From positions 372,001 to 436,000 of the forward strand of contig JAQGDQ010000026.1 in assembly GCA_030141605.1 (NCBI GenBank): DNA of 64,000 nt. Direction: 5' to 3'. Positions 13,064 through 25,887 of this stretch are shown here, in pieces. A program made the position numbers and the translations under genes. Under the pieces are notes generated by a model. It had not been told where the DNA came from, did no database searches, and saw only the letters and a program-made list of their open reading frames with translations. This DNA is from Tubiluchus corallicola. Its lineage: Eukaryota > Priapulida > Priapulimorpha > Priapulimorphida > Tubiluchidae. The first letter of the stretch is position 1; each line of letters opens with the position of its first letter.

Positions 13064-16000
13064 AGATGTCATAGGTGACAATAAAGCATCTGTAACAAAG
13101 CGAGACTTCTTGAATTATAAATGGTCAACAGAGGGCTCGCATCCTTCAAAAGGGAGGACTGGTTGGCTTGCAAATTTACCCGTGACGTCTGTGCCTGCAA
13201 ACGAGGTAAATGAAAACTTAAATATTGTAGCTATGTGTGTTTCATTTTATGTATTGACTGTTATTATTTGCAAGTTACCTGTTTCGTGTTGCCATTGCAT
13301 AAAACATTAATTGCCTAGATTTCCTTACTCAAATCTTGTTTATCACAAAGATAGCAGCCTAGCAACTTCGATTTTTTTATGCAATTCCCCACACACTACG
13401 TTGGGTTAGGGTTAGGGTGGGTTAAGGTCAGGGTTAGAGTTGGGGTTAGGGTTAGGGGATTTAAATTAAAATTGGGGAATTGTAAAATCTTTCCAGCTGT
13501 TGTTTTGCTAAGCCAACTGCCTGAAGTCGGCTTCAAAATTCACCACGTAGGATAGTAATGAAATGAATACTTCACCACATTAAGCGTAGTTTCACGTGGG
13601 ACAGTGATGAAATGAGCACTTCACAATATCAAGTGTAGTCTCATTTAGGGCAGTGATTAAATGAACACTTCACAACATTGAGTATAGTCTCACGTGGGGC
13701 AGTGATGAAAGCAGCACTTCACAACGTCAACCATAGTCTCACGTTCTAGTTGAAGTTACGTGAGCCACATACCCAAGAGTTTCAACTTTATCAGACTACT
13801 TTTCTTGTGCAACAGCGCAATCCTTTTCGATTGCATGGGACAATAACACGTTATTGTGGGTACTAACGGCACCTAGTAGACATTTTCAAACTCCGCTTAG
13901 CTTAACATTTTTAAACAACCAAAATCTGTTGTACAGTATTACAGTCGGATGTCAGAATCCGACTTTAGGTATAGTCACTTTACTTACCTGACTGCACCCG
14001 TCTGTCTGTCTGGTCTAAACAGATAGACAAACAGAGAGACATACAGACTGGCAGCCAGACAAACAGACAAGCAAATAAGCAAGCAAGCAAACAAAAATAA
14101 ACAAACAAATAAACCTGTATCGTTCTATTGCAGGCTCGAGATCCGGATCCCAATGCGAATCCGCCCGAGTATCTTCCCTATTCGTTGAAAGGACGTAGAA
14201 TTGCAAAAGATACAATTAGTGAAACTGCAGATAAGTTCCGGAGATTACCTAATATTGGTAAACATATGTTAGTTTTCTTTCGTTGTGGCCTAATCCTACT
14301 ATATACTGCATGTTTGCAACTTTTATGTTGTTGCACTGTGTACTGTGCAGAGGACATAACGACGGACGGAAAACAAGCCTGGCAACTGTCAAATTTTGGC
14401 GCACCAGATCTTAACCGAGGTTTTTCAGAGATCGCACAAGAGGAATGTTGCAACATTGTGCGTAACAACTCTTTTGTGTAATATTATAAAACTCTGAAAG
14501 AGGTGCGAGTATTTTCAAGACCTTGCAGCAAATACGTTGCAGGAAGAGGCCGTGCTAAAACAATTGCTAATATATCGGGATTTGAACCCGAGACCAGTGG
14601 ATTATGTGATAATCCGTTTGGACCAAAACGCTGTAAATGTATTCATATCAGAATGGCAAGATTATCACTAGAACACTGGTGCTAACACACCACAAATACT
14701 TAAAGAAACAGCAAGCTTTATTTGATCAAAGGTTGAGGGTCCCTGGCGAGCTTTCTTAACATGAGAATTTAACATTATCAGAATAGATAGACAAACAATC
14801 AATTAGCTATAAACTCAATATTATTTGACATAAGAAAAACACATTTGAGAAATAATTAACAAAGATATACTAGAAATTACAGTTTAGCTACTGTCTTTAA
14901 TTTTACCCGAGACTTTTAAATGTACCACTCAATAAACTGTACTTATCGTGAGTCTCTGTGCACACGTAGGCTAGCTAGCTTAACCTCGTAACTGTCGCTG
15001 TCGACGGCGGCATGTACTGGAACAATCTGACGGCAGGCTTCCCAAACGGTAACTTCAGGGTCTGACAGGTAGATGACATCAGGTGTGGCATTAACTTCAT
15101 CAACTGAGGAATGTACGGTATCAAGTCCGGAGTATCTGAAGACATTGACAGGAAGACCCACCACAAGTTGGTTCTCTGAGTACTACCAATAGTCCATTTA
15201 CCGACTTGGTCTCCTCCACCATAAACAACAAAGTCTACTCTAGGGGCTTCCTAAATGACGGACAGCCCAGGATCACAAAGACTGAGTATAACCATTGTAG
15301 AATTGCTCTGTTTCTGTTGGACGAAATGCCATTAATAAATGCAATATTATCCTTTAAACCGAAAATTGATAAAACTCAAGTAGAGCAACCATATTGCAAA
15401 ACCACACTTTTCACACCCTGCTCTGTGGCCTCGTTTTTCCAGGTAAACCTGTTTGCTCTAACCAGAATGGCTGCATAACATGTAAAAGTTGGTTCATCAC
15501 CTAAATCTGACCAATCAAACATGTTATAAAGAGTAGCAGCTGTGAATGTACTATTTATCATCACTCAGGATTGGTGGTCAAACTTGTCAAATAAGGAAGC
15601 ACACCTGTCAAGTTCATGTCCCTGGTTTCTTCCTTTGATAAACAAAGTTGACAGTAGATGGCACTACTATGCTAGCCTGAGAGATAATAACTACATAGAG
15701 AAACAAAATAAACTTTTCACTTAGCAATACAAAATTAAACTCATTGGCGCTACTCCACTTAACTGAGCAAACATAATTGTAGAAATTCAATTAGTACGAT
15801 AAAATGAGAGCACTATTGTATAGGGCTGTTAAAGATTACGCCTACTTGCTTTAATCATTTTGATATGTACCCATATGGAGAAAGCAAAGTTGATTTCACA
15901 TTCAACAACACATTTTCTGTTAGATCAATAAACCGTGAGATTTATTAATTCTGGAATCTTTGGCTAAGTGTAGGTAAAACATCTCCTTGAGTAGGTTAAT

Positions 16001-19000
16001 TACCAGCTAGTTGATGAATTTTCAGATTTCTTGAGAGAACTGTTTAAATAGTCATTACCACGATATGTGGTACATGCCACGGCGAGCAGATGGGGCAGCT
16101 CTCAATTAGTTTCCCTGCACTACAAATTATACATTAGTGTTGTAAACAGTACTCGAGAATCGAAATTGTTATTTCCTACAATAATTATTTACAATTTTTA
16201 TTAATTATGTAAATATTATATAAATGTATATCAATTACAATTATTGTTGTAAATAATATATCCAGAAAAGCCATAAGGAATTTTAGTTATTAAAAGCTAA
16301 GTGTTCATGACTTTTCGTGACCAGTATGTAAATGGCCACATCATTTGTACATTTATAACGTTTGGAAAGATTTATTTTTTATTAATTGTGTTGTTTTAGT
16401 TGATGTATCTAAAAACTGCGTTGCTGTCGGCGGAGATTCAGGGTTTACGCATGGCTATGACTGCAATCCGATTATTAATGACCCTCCAAACCCATACAAG
16501 GTTTCGGTAATAATAGATTCTTTAATTTATTTCAGCTTTATTTGTGAACATCCAGCATTGCGATAACATTAGGTAGAGGTGTTTTTAACTTGATATTTTA
16601 TTTTTATTCTATGTACTTGAATTTATTAAATAGAACCTTAACAAGAGGAAGAATAAAGTTTAATAGTTTGAATTTTTATAGGTGCCGAAAACTTCAAGCT
16701 GTAAAGAAAGAAGAAGCATTACACAGACAGACTTTTATCGCAATGACTTTACAAAGGTAAAAAGTGGGCCTGAGTGTATAGTCTACAATAAGTGTGTAGG
16801 TACTCATTAAACGGTTGAGCGACGCTTTACTGACTTCAAACATATTGGTTTATCGCTCCCTTGTGACGTAAGCATGCCACAGGATGCATAATAACTCTCC
16901 TTGGTAAACAACTTGACAACTAAAGTGGCGTTTATGTATCTTGGGGACGCGGATGGGTTTTTACCGCGGAACAGCCTACGGAAAACAACAATAGGAGCTG
17001 CAGAAAAGGAATAACGCCTACACATAGTTGCATAAACAGGTGCCTTGAAAATAATATAAACCGATTTTATCTATTCCGCAACCCCCAAAACGCATCTGCG
17101 TACGCATGCTACATAAACGGCACTTAATGGTTAATCAGCAGATAAGCTGATTGTGCTTTTTCATACCCCCAAATTTGCAGAGCAGCAGTTATTTTTACAC
17201 GAAATTAAGCCTTTATAATATAAGCTTCATAATACAAGCCAAATATAGCCATAAAGTTTCAAAGAACTACAAAATGCGTCGACATGAGTGCTTAGTAGGG
17301 TCTTTATTATAAAGGAACTAAGCCAGCAACGGACAACAAAAATATTTACTGAAGTCCTTTTGAACACACACGAACATCATAACTGCGACGTAACTGCGCT
17401 GATCATGTGGTTGCACACAAGGTTTTATCCACTTTCTGCATCTTTCCAACGGTAAGCTAAGCCATGGAAATGAAACAAATTTGATTGTCCCCTTCCGCAG
17501 ACGATCCTAATATCGACAGTCTATGTTACATAAGCGTCTCTGATATATTTTAATTTATACTACCAAAAAAATAGCGTAAAGTCAACTGTTTCAAGATACT
17601 AACATAATAACGATATACCAGGCGGCGCAAAAATGTGCCGAAGTTTTATTCATGATATAATAAGAAGAAAATAACAGAGTCGGGTTTAAAATTACCACAC
17701 TGATGTTGCAGATGCTTGCGTATAAGCACCAAAACATTTTAGGTCATTCCCTTTGATTTTTCCAAATCACATTGAAGTTTTAAACCAACAAGTCAAAAAA
17801 TAATAAATGCTGGAAAAAGTTTTGGATCACTACTTTAATATTTACAGCAAGTTCTCTATGTGTCCGCTGTTTTCACTGAAAGATAGATAAAAGCGTTTCT
17901 TCTAAAAACGGAAAAACAATTTCTCACTACTTTAAAAGGAGTATTTGGAACCTTCCACTGCACTCAATAATTTAGAGCACCCCATGTACACTTTTCTCTG
18001 TAAGGAAATTCCAGATACAGTACCGTAATCCAGAGGATTAAGTCCCATTTTTCTTGGTAACAAAATTTAATGATTATTAGCGCTTTATTTTCTGTGGGGC
18101 AGACCATGGTGCAAACTGGATGATTTCTTTGTTGTCTTACTGTCACGTGTTGAGTGCTTTATAAGTGAAATTGTGAAACAATTAGTGGGTGGCAGGTAAA
18201 TTTGCACCCTAATTATAATCTGTTCGTTTATTACGTGAGCCAAAATACAGGTGAAATCTGAGCCAATTCATAAGTGTCGACAAATATTAAACAATTAAGG
18301 TTAGCTCGAATTATAATATTATACATTTCAGGGAAGAGTTCTACTACCATTTCCCAATCGCAATAATTGCACTGGATATTCAACAGATACTTACGGTCAT
18401 TGTAAGTTTGCAGAAGACACCTATTGTGTAAGTGTGCTGAAACTATTTAATTTGAATTTTCAATGGCTATTAAGTAGGTTTCGTCTCGAAAGGTTCCTAA
18501 CTTAAATTTACAATTCGTTTCAATCATTTAAGGTTCCTTGAGCTTAGCGGAGTTCATAAATGCACTTTACTAGTATAAATATAATGACTATCGACAAGAC
18601 CTAACTAGGTTTTATAGTGTGTCATGTACTGAAATAAAATGACAATTTTCTTTTTATTAGACGCCATACGAGCGTATTTATGAAACGAAAAAGGATAAAT
18701 TGGACAATTTTGAAACGTAAGACCGTTTTTCTTTGTTTTACGCATGTGGTTCTTGCCAGCATTTTTCCCATGTATGCCAACACCAATTATTTACCAATGT
18801 GTGTATGCATTGCATGCCAAAATGTTGTATCAAGTATTCTTGATCCAACTAAGATACGGGTTTCTAAAAATGAGGGAGAGACATTAAAGTCTACAACACA
18901 TTGGAGCATTTATTTGATGTAATTCCATGTACAGATTCATGTTTTGTCATTGTTTTACTTGTTGCTAATAATAATCATTATTCAGTCAATGTATTTTGAT

Positions 19001-19134
19001 CTCATTTCAGCACGTATAAAGCAGGCTTTCGCGGAAAACCATTTCTTGAAGGATGTGATTGGGAAACACTGCGCAGGAAACAGATAATTGTTGGAAAAAA
19101 GGAACCAACAAGATATGTAGCAAATACTTGGTAA
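13064..19134 (+). CDS. Unidentified multi-exon gene, possibly cilium-associated
   Basis: Seven phase-compatible exons are supported: 13064-13205, 14134-14257, 16400-16500, 16682-16756, 18332-18427, 18661-18716 and 19011-19134 (stop TAA 19132). Together they encode about 240 aa; the N-terminus is unresolved. The 16500 donor is weak, and GTAATA six bases later is an in-frame alternative. The product is small, basic, and rich in Tyr, Pro, Asn and Cys, with no signal peptide, membrane segment or coiled coil. Short motifs (VTKRDFLNY, TQTDFYRNDF, TTYKAGFRG, VGKKEPTRY) faintly recall the SAXO4/PPP1R32-type axonemal proteins, but this is only an impression. It converges on the SHIPPO-repeat gene 1.4 kb downstream, which would suit a ciliary role without proving one. 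An AATAAA lies at 19563. The function is not known. Confidence 0.7.
13378..13488. mobile_element. Possible small MITE carrying TTAGGG-like repeats
   Basis: A run of TTAGGG and close variants (13402-13458) is flanked by an inverted pair, CAATTCCCCA near 13382-13391 and TGGGGAATTG at 13473-13482. The unit lies in an intron of the 13-19 kb gene. The inverted arms suggest a small mobile element rather than a telomere fusion scar. No target-site duplication is clear. Confidence 0.45.
13541..13745. repeat. About 60-bp tandem repeat, three to four degenerate copies
   Basis: Each copy contains a version of CACGTGGGGCAGTGATGAAA followed by CACTTCACAA and TAGTCTCA. The copies diverge by substitutions and small indels, so this is an old array. 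It is intronic. Confidence 0.85.
13998..14115. repeat. Imperfect tetranucleotide tract (CTGT/ACAG/CAAA family)
   Basis: A patchwork of CTGT, ACAG, AGCA and CAAA-type short repeats ends a few bases upstream of the splice acceptor at 14133. It is low-complexity intronic DNA. Confidence 0.75.
14943..15660 (-). pseudogene. Degenerate coding relic, unidentified
   Basis: On the minus strand two well-composed coding-like blocks lie in different frames. One, at about 15376-15564, includes DWSDLGDEPTFTCYAAILV. The other, at 14943-15164, includes DVIYLSDPEVTVWEACRQIV. They are joined by a stretch with several stops. The composition and length suggest one decayed coding sequence broken by frameshifts, inside an intron of the plus-strand gene. 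I do not recognise the parent protein. It may be a processed pseudogene or a piece of a transposon. Confidence 0.35.
16757..18331. other. Intron without recognised content
   Basis: This intron of the 13-19 kb gene is AT-rich and has no obvious repeats, transposon ends or coding exons. Short ORFs here look like chance. Confidence 0.5.
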
Positions 19135-20262
19135 CACTCGTGGCACAGTAATGATAGTTGTAATATTTTCACGTTATTGTAGAAGTACTTAATAGTCCCT
19201 TAGATTAATTTTTAAGCTTTTTAAAACTCAGCGTAACTTGTACAGAAAATGATTTCAATTGATTTACTTTTTTGCATGTGTACTCGTTTTTTGTTAAATT
19301 ATATTATTAATTAATGTATTCAAGATAATCATTAAACTTGTCACTTGTGCCTCCTTGAGCGTTTCTTTCTTGGTAAATTTTGACGATATGTCTGGTCAGT
19401 CGTTGCTAACCTATATGCTACGACCAAATACAAACCATTATAGTAATGAAGTACAGTAATAAGTGAAATATTGAAAATTTGTAGTTTTTTTCTCAAACGG
19501 GCTTGATACCAATTATTTATTTGTTATGACAGTTTTGTATATGGTTCTCAGGATACAAAATCAATAAAGTAGTAGTTAGTGATATGAGTTCACTCTTTTA
19601 CTAAACACTCCACTTGAAAGAACAATAAATTGAGTCGGCTGATTAACGGAATCACTAAGAGACATACCGTGTAAGTTGCAATAGCTGTTTTTGTGCCAAC
19701 ATAACCAATATTACGTGAATGAGCACGTCGGGAACAATGTGGGCTAAACACAGCGTTGAAATACTTTTGATGATTCGTACTTTAAGTAATATTTATGATA
19801 TATATATTTATTGGGCAATAACCTCGCATCAGTAGGGCATTGAAAATTCGCGTGTCTGCAATAACACTTATTCAACAATATCTATCTTTACTGGAAACTG
19901 GAAGATCGGGGCTTAACAAAAACCGCATTTCTTACTGCAGGCTGGCATGCACGCACACAAGCGCACACGCCTCCCTCTCCACACAAATAACAATGAACAA
20001 TAAAGATATTTAAGTTAAATAACGTTTCTGTACAAGTTTAAATTTTATTGTAATTTGTATATAATTTATGTATGACATTTCTTTAAAGAATACAAGCTAA
20101 TATCCTTGTACACGCTGTAGTAAGTATTCCCAGTAAGTGCGGTTCTAACGCCAAACTTTGTAAAATCAGCTTAGTTTCGTAAATATCATCCTGGAAAAAA
20201 GAAATATATAGGTAGCCTTATTTACAGATAACTGTCACAGTAATGTTGTCCCTTAGACTAAA

Positions 20263-20265
<3 letters not shown>

Positions 20266-20339
<74 letters not shown>
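20266..20339. repeat. (CT)n dinucleotide microsatellite
   Basis: An almost pure CT/GA tract of about 74 bp lies between the two convergent genes, about 160 bp beyond the stop of the SHIPPO-repeat gene. It probably falls in its 3' UTR or just past it. Confidence 0.97.
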
Positions 20340-20345
<6 letters not shown>

Positions 20346-20501
20346 GCCTAAGCAAACTTAAAGTGGCGCACATTATATAATGAAGGACATTTTAGGACAT
20401 TTTAGTGCAAAGAATTGAATGGTATGTGTGATCTATCCAAGTAAATTAATATTGTTGACTACTTACATACATTCTGCCTAGAAACGTGGGCTGAACTGTG
20501 G

Positions 20502-22328
20502 CTATAACATATTCGCGATAGGATATTCAACTTCTGCGTGCCGTACTCCAAACGAAAAACGTGGTGGTTCGTGTATCGATTTTAAATAGGGTGGTCTTAC
20601 CTACAACAATATTATAAAGAATGTGTAAGAAGGAAAAAATAGATACAAGAATAGCTATCATGAATCGTATGGAACTCGTCCTTCACAAGTCATATGTGAA
20701 AAGCTTTGGCTGCTTTACTCACATCATATGCAGCGGGCCCGGGGCCCGTCGACGATATATTCGTTCCTTCTCTACCGGCTCCGCCTCTCATTGAAAATTC
20801 TGGTGATCGATGTTTATAAGCATTGCATTGTACTATTTGGTAGCCAGCTGGTCCAGGGGTCTGCAACCAGTGGAAAAAAATTAATTACTTAAACAATGCA
20901 AATTACAATTACTAGGTACGTTAAATATATACGTACGCGTATAAGGTTCGCTATATACGGTTAATTGGGTAATTAACATATTTGTAGTTCTGTCAGAAAG
21001 CAGGAATAACGGCCCTGAAATCCCTGGAATCCTCGAACAAAGTTCAAATCTAGGAGTTGGAATCTCTGGTTTGAATTCTAGTACAGCATGTATCATCATA
21101 GTAGTTATTAATATTTTTGTTATTATCACTGCTGTTGCCATTGCAAACGTTTTCGAGCATTCATTTCTGTAACTTGCAAGTAAATTACAATACTAACCCG
21201 TTTGGGCGTAAAGATGTCTCTTCTGTCTTTAGCACTTCCAAGCGGTCCTGAACAGAAGGAGTACATTGGCGCTGAACGCTTAGTTGAAAATGGTACGCGT
21301 TGCCCAATGAGCTCAGGAATCCTGTATCGATTTGGTCCTAAAAAGTATACAACGCAAATTTAAATTTATACTAAGAGCGTTATAACTAAACTGTTCACAT
21401 AATATTAAAGATTAGATTTAACTTTGGAACTAGTTTATAAATTCAAATAATTCACATCATAATTTTAGTATGAAATTTGATTACTTTGATTTAATACTAA
21501 GAACATTAAGTAATAATGATGCGTGAACAAAGCTGGATAACTAGCATTAAGCACGACTACATCCAGAACAAGTGTTTAAAACAGCTCATTTTTGTGATTT
21601 TGTATAATAATTGCCATAAGTCCTAACGTTTTACATGTCGCACTTAAAACTGATCGATTACTGTTTTTGCCCAACAGGCCAACGGAGACCAGCCTTTAGC
21701 TTTTCCAGTCTTATAATCAAGTCCACTGTCAATAAAACATGTAACAACATACCAGCACTACCTTTAAGTAGGTAGCCTATAATAATTGTACGAGGTCGAA
21801 TTTCATGTTTTACTCATGTAAGCATAAAATTATCTCACCTGGGAAGTTCGTGTTTGGGGGCGGTAAAGCCCCGACTCTGCCTACCACTGAGTAAGCAGGA
21901 GTGGTTGGGTAAACCGATTTACAGTCCGCAGGAGTGTACCGGGCTGGTCCTGGCGAATTCTCAAGCTCTCCTAAGCTGAAACAGGCGCGATACAATTACT
22001 ACTACGTATAGTAGATATGGTTTTGAAAGGTTTTGTCAAAGTGCATGCAGGGATAGCAAAGTAAAAAGATGATCTGCCAATACAAATTGAGCTTGGAAAC
22101 TGAAACTAACAAAGTTAGATTGGGTTAAAAATCCGTTAGAGTGAAAACACTTGGGGAAAGGCTTACCCAAAGAAGGCCTTCCTGAGAGTTTTAATAACTA
22201 ATTTTTCTTACCCTTTAGACCCGAGAAAGGAAACGGCTCTAGGTGCATCTTTTCCTCCTTTGTAGTAAAAACCTCTCACATTATATGCTGCTGGACTAGG
22301 TGCGGAGTATTCATAGCTAACTTTCGTT
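20502..22328 (-). CDS. SHIPPO-repeat protein, ODF3/CIMAP1-like (5' exon missing)
   Basis: Five minus-strand exons join in matching phase: 22328-22212, 21975-21839, 21337-21198, 20860-20723 and 20600-20502 (stop TAG 20504-20502), giving 209 codons. The product carries spaced Pro-Gly-Pro repeats typical of the ODF3/CIMAP (SHIPPO) family: PSPAAYNV, SPGPARYTP, FPGPNRYRIP, TPGPAGYQI and GPGPAAYD, each followed by a PxYS/F-type block such as APMYSF. The C-terminus PRFSFGVRHAEVEYPI matches the conserved family ending. In animals such proteins are microtubule- or outer-dense-fibre-associated parts of sperm tails and cilia. The first exon used here starts at phase 2, so at least one upstream exon with the start codon is missing; compared with the roughly 250-aa vertebrate protein, some 40 residues remain to be found above 22.33 kb. 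Confidence 0.88.
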
Positions 22329-22887
22329 CTGTAAGATTTAAATTACTGATGTTAATTTAAAATTTTACTGTGAAATGCATAATTTACTCAGTGCAATTTA
22401 TTACGTAGTGTTACTAGTGTGTCACAGGCCCGCATCCTGACAGCCAGTGAATACCAACGTATGTACTTGGTTTTTAGTGCATTAAACTACTGGCCAATAT
22501 ATTTTTATCCGCGAGCAGCGCAGATCTAAGGGAACCTACACATTGATTTCTATCCTTTATTTTATTGTTTTTTTAGCTATCTAGTTTTAGGCATAACCTT
22601 GGATAACTCGCACACTGGTTGGTCACACATGATTAAACAGCATTGAACCTGGCAATAGTCAAGTGATAAACACGGGTATTCAGTCTTGTTGGAGAGGTGC
22701 ACACGTGATGTTTTATATCGGCTTACTATCACTTTGTAAGGCTGTCTTTGCCAGACAGTGCATGTTCGTCTAATTCAACTCTTCCCTTTGTATGCGGTTC
22801 ATGTTAAGACTTAGATTGATTTGTCCGAATTAGGCCTGATCCATACCGCGAGTCCGTGACAGTCCTGGGTTTTCTGACGCTAACCAC

Positions 22888-23205
22888 ATGATACCGCTAC
22901 AGATACTGAAAGCGATTAAAGTCGTTGATATACGAAATGCGCTATCAAGTTTAGCCGCCAGTTGCATGCAAAAAAATAATAAATACGTTAGTGGATATAT
23001 AAATCAGACTGAAGTAAAATGTACCTACGACCGAAAGTACAAAAGCCTTTCGGTTCTCTGGGAGGCTCAGAAACGGCCCTACTCCCGGCTTTCCGAGGAG
23101 CAATGGGCGATTCGTCAGCAGTTTTGTTGGCCGGCATCTTTTCTGTTGCGTTCAACAAAAACTCCTGAAGACGTCATTCTATTGTCTGCGCTTACAAAAC
23201 CATAA
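22888..23205 (+). other. 105-codon open frame, no recognised family
   Basis: An ATG-started frame has mixed, fairly protein-like composition in its second half (for example YSRLSEEQWAIRQQF). No flanking splice signals or neighbours tie it to a gene, and I recognise no domain. It may be a decayed transposon piece or chance. Confidence 0.2.
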
Positions 23206-23999
23206 CTTAAAGCCGTTTCCTTGACAACTTCCGTTAGCTTCTTCTTGACGTAGTAAACGTACTGCTAAGCGTTTCAAGCAGCTTACTAATTTGTAGGATT
23301 CAGTTATTATGCTAATAAATTTTTTCAGCATTTTTCACCTTATAGGCACAATTTAACACGCATTATCGAAATGAAAATTAAATTGTCTCTGACAGAACAG
23401 TTGCAGCACCTATAGAATGATCTTACTGGAGGAACAAGTTTATTTTGTCCACAGATGAACTAGAAAATGCCAAAAATTATTTCGTGGTATTCTTAGAATA
23501 AGAAATCTGTATTTCGTGTATTTTAGAGAACCGAACTACATAATAGGACGACAATTGTCTGCAGAATTAATATTACCAAACTTAGACTTAACAATAAACA
23601 AAATAACAAGTCTGCAATTAAATTTTGTAAATATAAGTGACAGCACAGTTAAGCGACAGCACAAAACTTACAGCGGCGGCCTGCCCAGCATTAATAAAGT
23701 GTTCGGCATTGTGCTTGGATTTGCGCTTTTTTAACTGAGGGATAGCAAAACTGACATCATTAACTGTAATATAGAAACCAGGATAAGGGTTACTATGAAC
23801 GTATACGGGTGGTTTCAAAAGTTTATCATCGTCTAGCAAGTATAAAAATCGTTTAAAAATATCTCGTCACATATCACAGATACTTTCCTCCCCGGTTACT
23901 TTACCAATTTTACAGTGCGAAGGTATTTTGATATTGTTTATTTTTTCGCACGTTTCCAGAATTCTTCAGTATCAGCTGATGACGACAAACTAGCTGCTA

Positions 24000-25020
24000 A
24001 TTTGTCAGGACGAATATTAGGTTTTCTTTGATTTACAATGTTTCAAGGCTAATTTAAACCGAGCAGGCGCTCGTTTCATTTCCTCAAAGAGACACCCCTG
24101 ACGTGGACAGTTAATACTTTCTCAGAGCAAGAAAACATGACGCGAGTGATCATAATTTTCTTTACAAATGTCATTCCAGCCAGGTACAGAGATGTATTGG
24201 TACGACATTTAGCAGGAATACAGTGATCACTAGAACGTTTTAAACTGCGAGTTATTTGTTTGCAATATTCATCAATAAGAGATAGATCCTCTTGATTATT
24301 GTAGGAGTAAGCAGAATAATGTGTACAGGGAATAGCAATTGAATGGTAACAAATTCCCACTCAGTAAATTGTTTGTATGCTGCAAGCTGTGCAGGTGAGG
24401 CCTGTGACCAATCCCCGTGTACATCATTTATTGACAAATTCGAATCAGGGTCTTGGCATATCGTAATTATAGAACCCAACATTTCATAAAAATTCACGGT
24501 GAGACTGGAAAGTGATCACAGTTATTGACAGCGTCTAAAACTTTTATATCTAAAATATACTTGTAAAAAGCATTAGTTGTTAAAATACGATCAAGTCAAT
24601 ATGTATTGTTATTTGTATTTGGTAAAACAGCCCGATCGGCTTCAATAAAAGAATTGTCAGAGCAAGTCACTGAATAAATTACCAAAAACCGTACACGGTT
24701 GTGCATTAAAATCACCAACTGCACACATGAGGCTAGTGGATTATGCATCTAAAACACCCAATAATGCTCCCAAGCTATCATTGAAATCTTCTAAGTTGTC
24801 AATCTCCTGGGTATGCAAGTAGCAATTAATTAACGTAATAAAATTTTTGCCAACATTGTTTGCGGTATTCAAAATATTACACAGCAAAAAATGTTCATTG
24901 TCATAATATTAATATTTAAATTCAGATTTTTCCGCCATAAATTGAGTAAACCATCACGTGATCTACCGCTTACGATACCGTTTCTTAAACTGACTGGGAA
25001 TACACCCTTCCCATTAAATT
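24000..25020 (-). mobile_element. LINE fragment, APE-type endonuclease region, degraded
   Basis: The minus strand carries a broken frame with the AP-endonuclease motif VGDFNAQP (near 24696-24722), preceded by INCYLHTQEIDNLEDFNDSL. Closer to 24000 is the linker between endonuclease and reverse transcriptase (VPGWNDICKE, then CPRQGCLFEEMKRAPA after frame changes). Multiple stops and shifts show it is dead. The reverse transcriptase that should follow is not visible below 24000, so the copy is truncated or rearranged. Confidence 0.7.
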
Positions 25021-25187
25021 CGGAGTGAACTGTGTTCACGAAACCGAGATCTCTTTATATAGCATTAGCTCTTGCAAGCATATCAAATCATATTGGTCAC
25101 AAAGTTCTAAAACAAAAGCCAAACTTTTCGAGTTTCTTGCAGAATTACAAGTAAAACTAGCAGCTTTACTTTTAATTTATCTTGTGA

Positions 25188-25887
25188 TTACACAACTGGA
25201 GTCGCATTAGCAATTGAAGTTTCACTGCCCGATGGTTTGTTACGAACAAACTGCCGCACCAGTACACCTGGCCAGACGATGTCAGCCATCAGTTCGTCTT
25301 TTCCAGAATAGTTGCATCTTATGACAAAGGAACTGCAGCCAACGCATTTTGTCTTTAACATCTTCACACTAATCAGCGTCACTCCAGAGCCTGTGCTGTC
25401 GGTAATTAATGTGTGGATATCCTTTTCAGAGAAGTTTTTGCCAAACGTGTGGCGTATATCTCGTAGCGTGGTTGGACGACGCTAATACTCTGGTATTATC
25501 CATAGAGGTGCCTACGATGAATTTCCGTCGTTATGATGCGTAACAGGCGTGAATGGAGGGTTTTGACTAGAATTGACTAGTTCAAGCTTTTTCTTGTTAT
25601 CGCCAGTAGAAACATTAGAAACACTATTACAAACTGCTTGCGCACGTTCGTTACTGATTGCTTTCGTAAAATATCACTGTCTATTTGTAATTTGGTCACT
25701 TTTTTATTAATGCAGTCATATCAATAGTGTCAGGTGCAATGGTCGGCACTTTACTTAAGTCTTTCGCCACAGACACGGGTTTGACACGTAAATTGCTGTA
25801 AGCAGCTGAATGTAAGAGCACTGTGGCCTCAATTGTGCCACCACTCCACTCTGTCACATGGTTACATCCTACTTGTGACGTAGGCAT
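25188..25887 (-). mobile_element. LINE ORF1-like fragment
   Basis: Minus-strand frames at 25887-25696 and 25382-25188, joined by a stretch with few stops, read as one decayed protein lying directly upstream of the endonuclease fragment in the same orientation. It contains NLRVKPVSVAKDL and VTLISVKMLKTKC, then SSFVIRCNYSGKDELM and a VLVRQFV block. Position and order suit ORF1 of the same non-LTR element. A motif shared with 27405-27884 (NLRVKP) suggests both derive from one family. Confidence 0.5.

Noticed and set aside
13402-13458. True telomere or chromosome end
   Set aside because: The tract is short, degenerate, intronic and flanked by ordinary gene sequence.
22820-22880. Minus-strand MWLASENPGLSRTR as first exon of the SHIPPO-repeat gene
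   Set aside because: Its donor gives phase 1, but the next exon needs phase 2, and the sequence lacks a SHIPPO motif.
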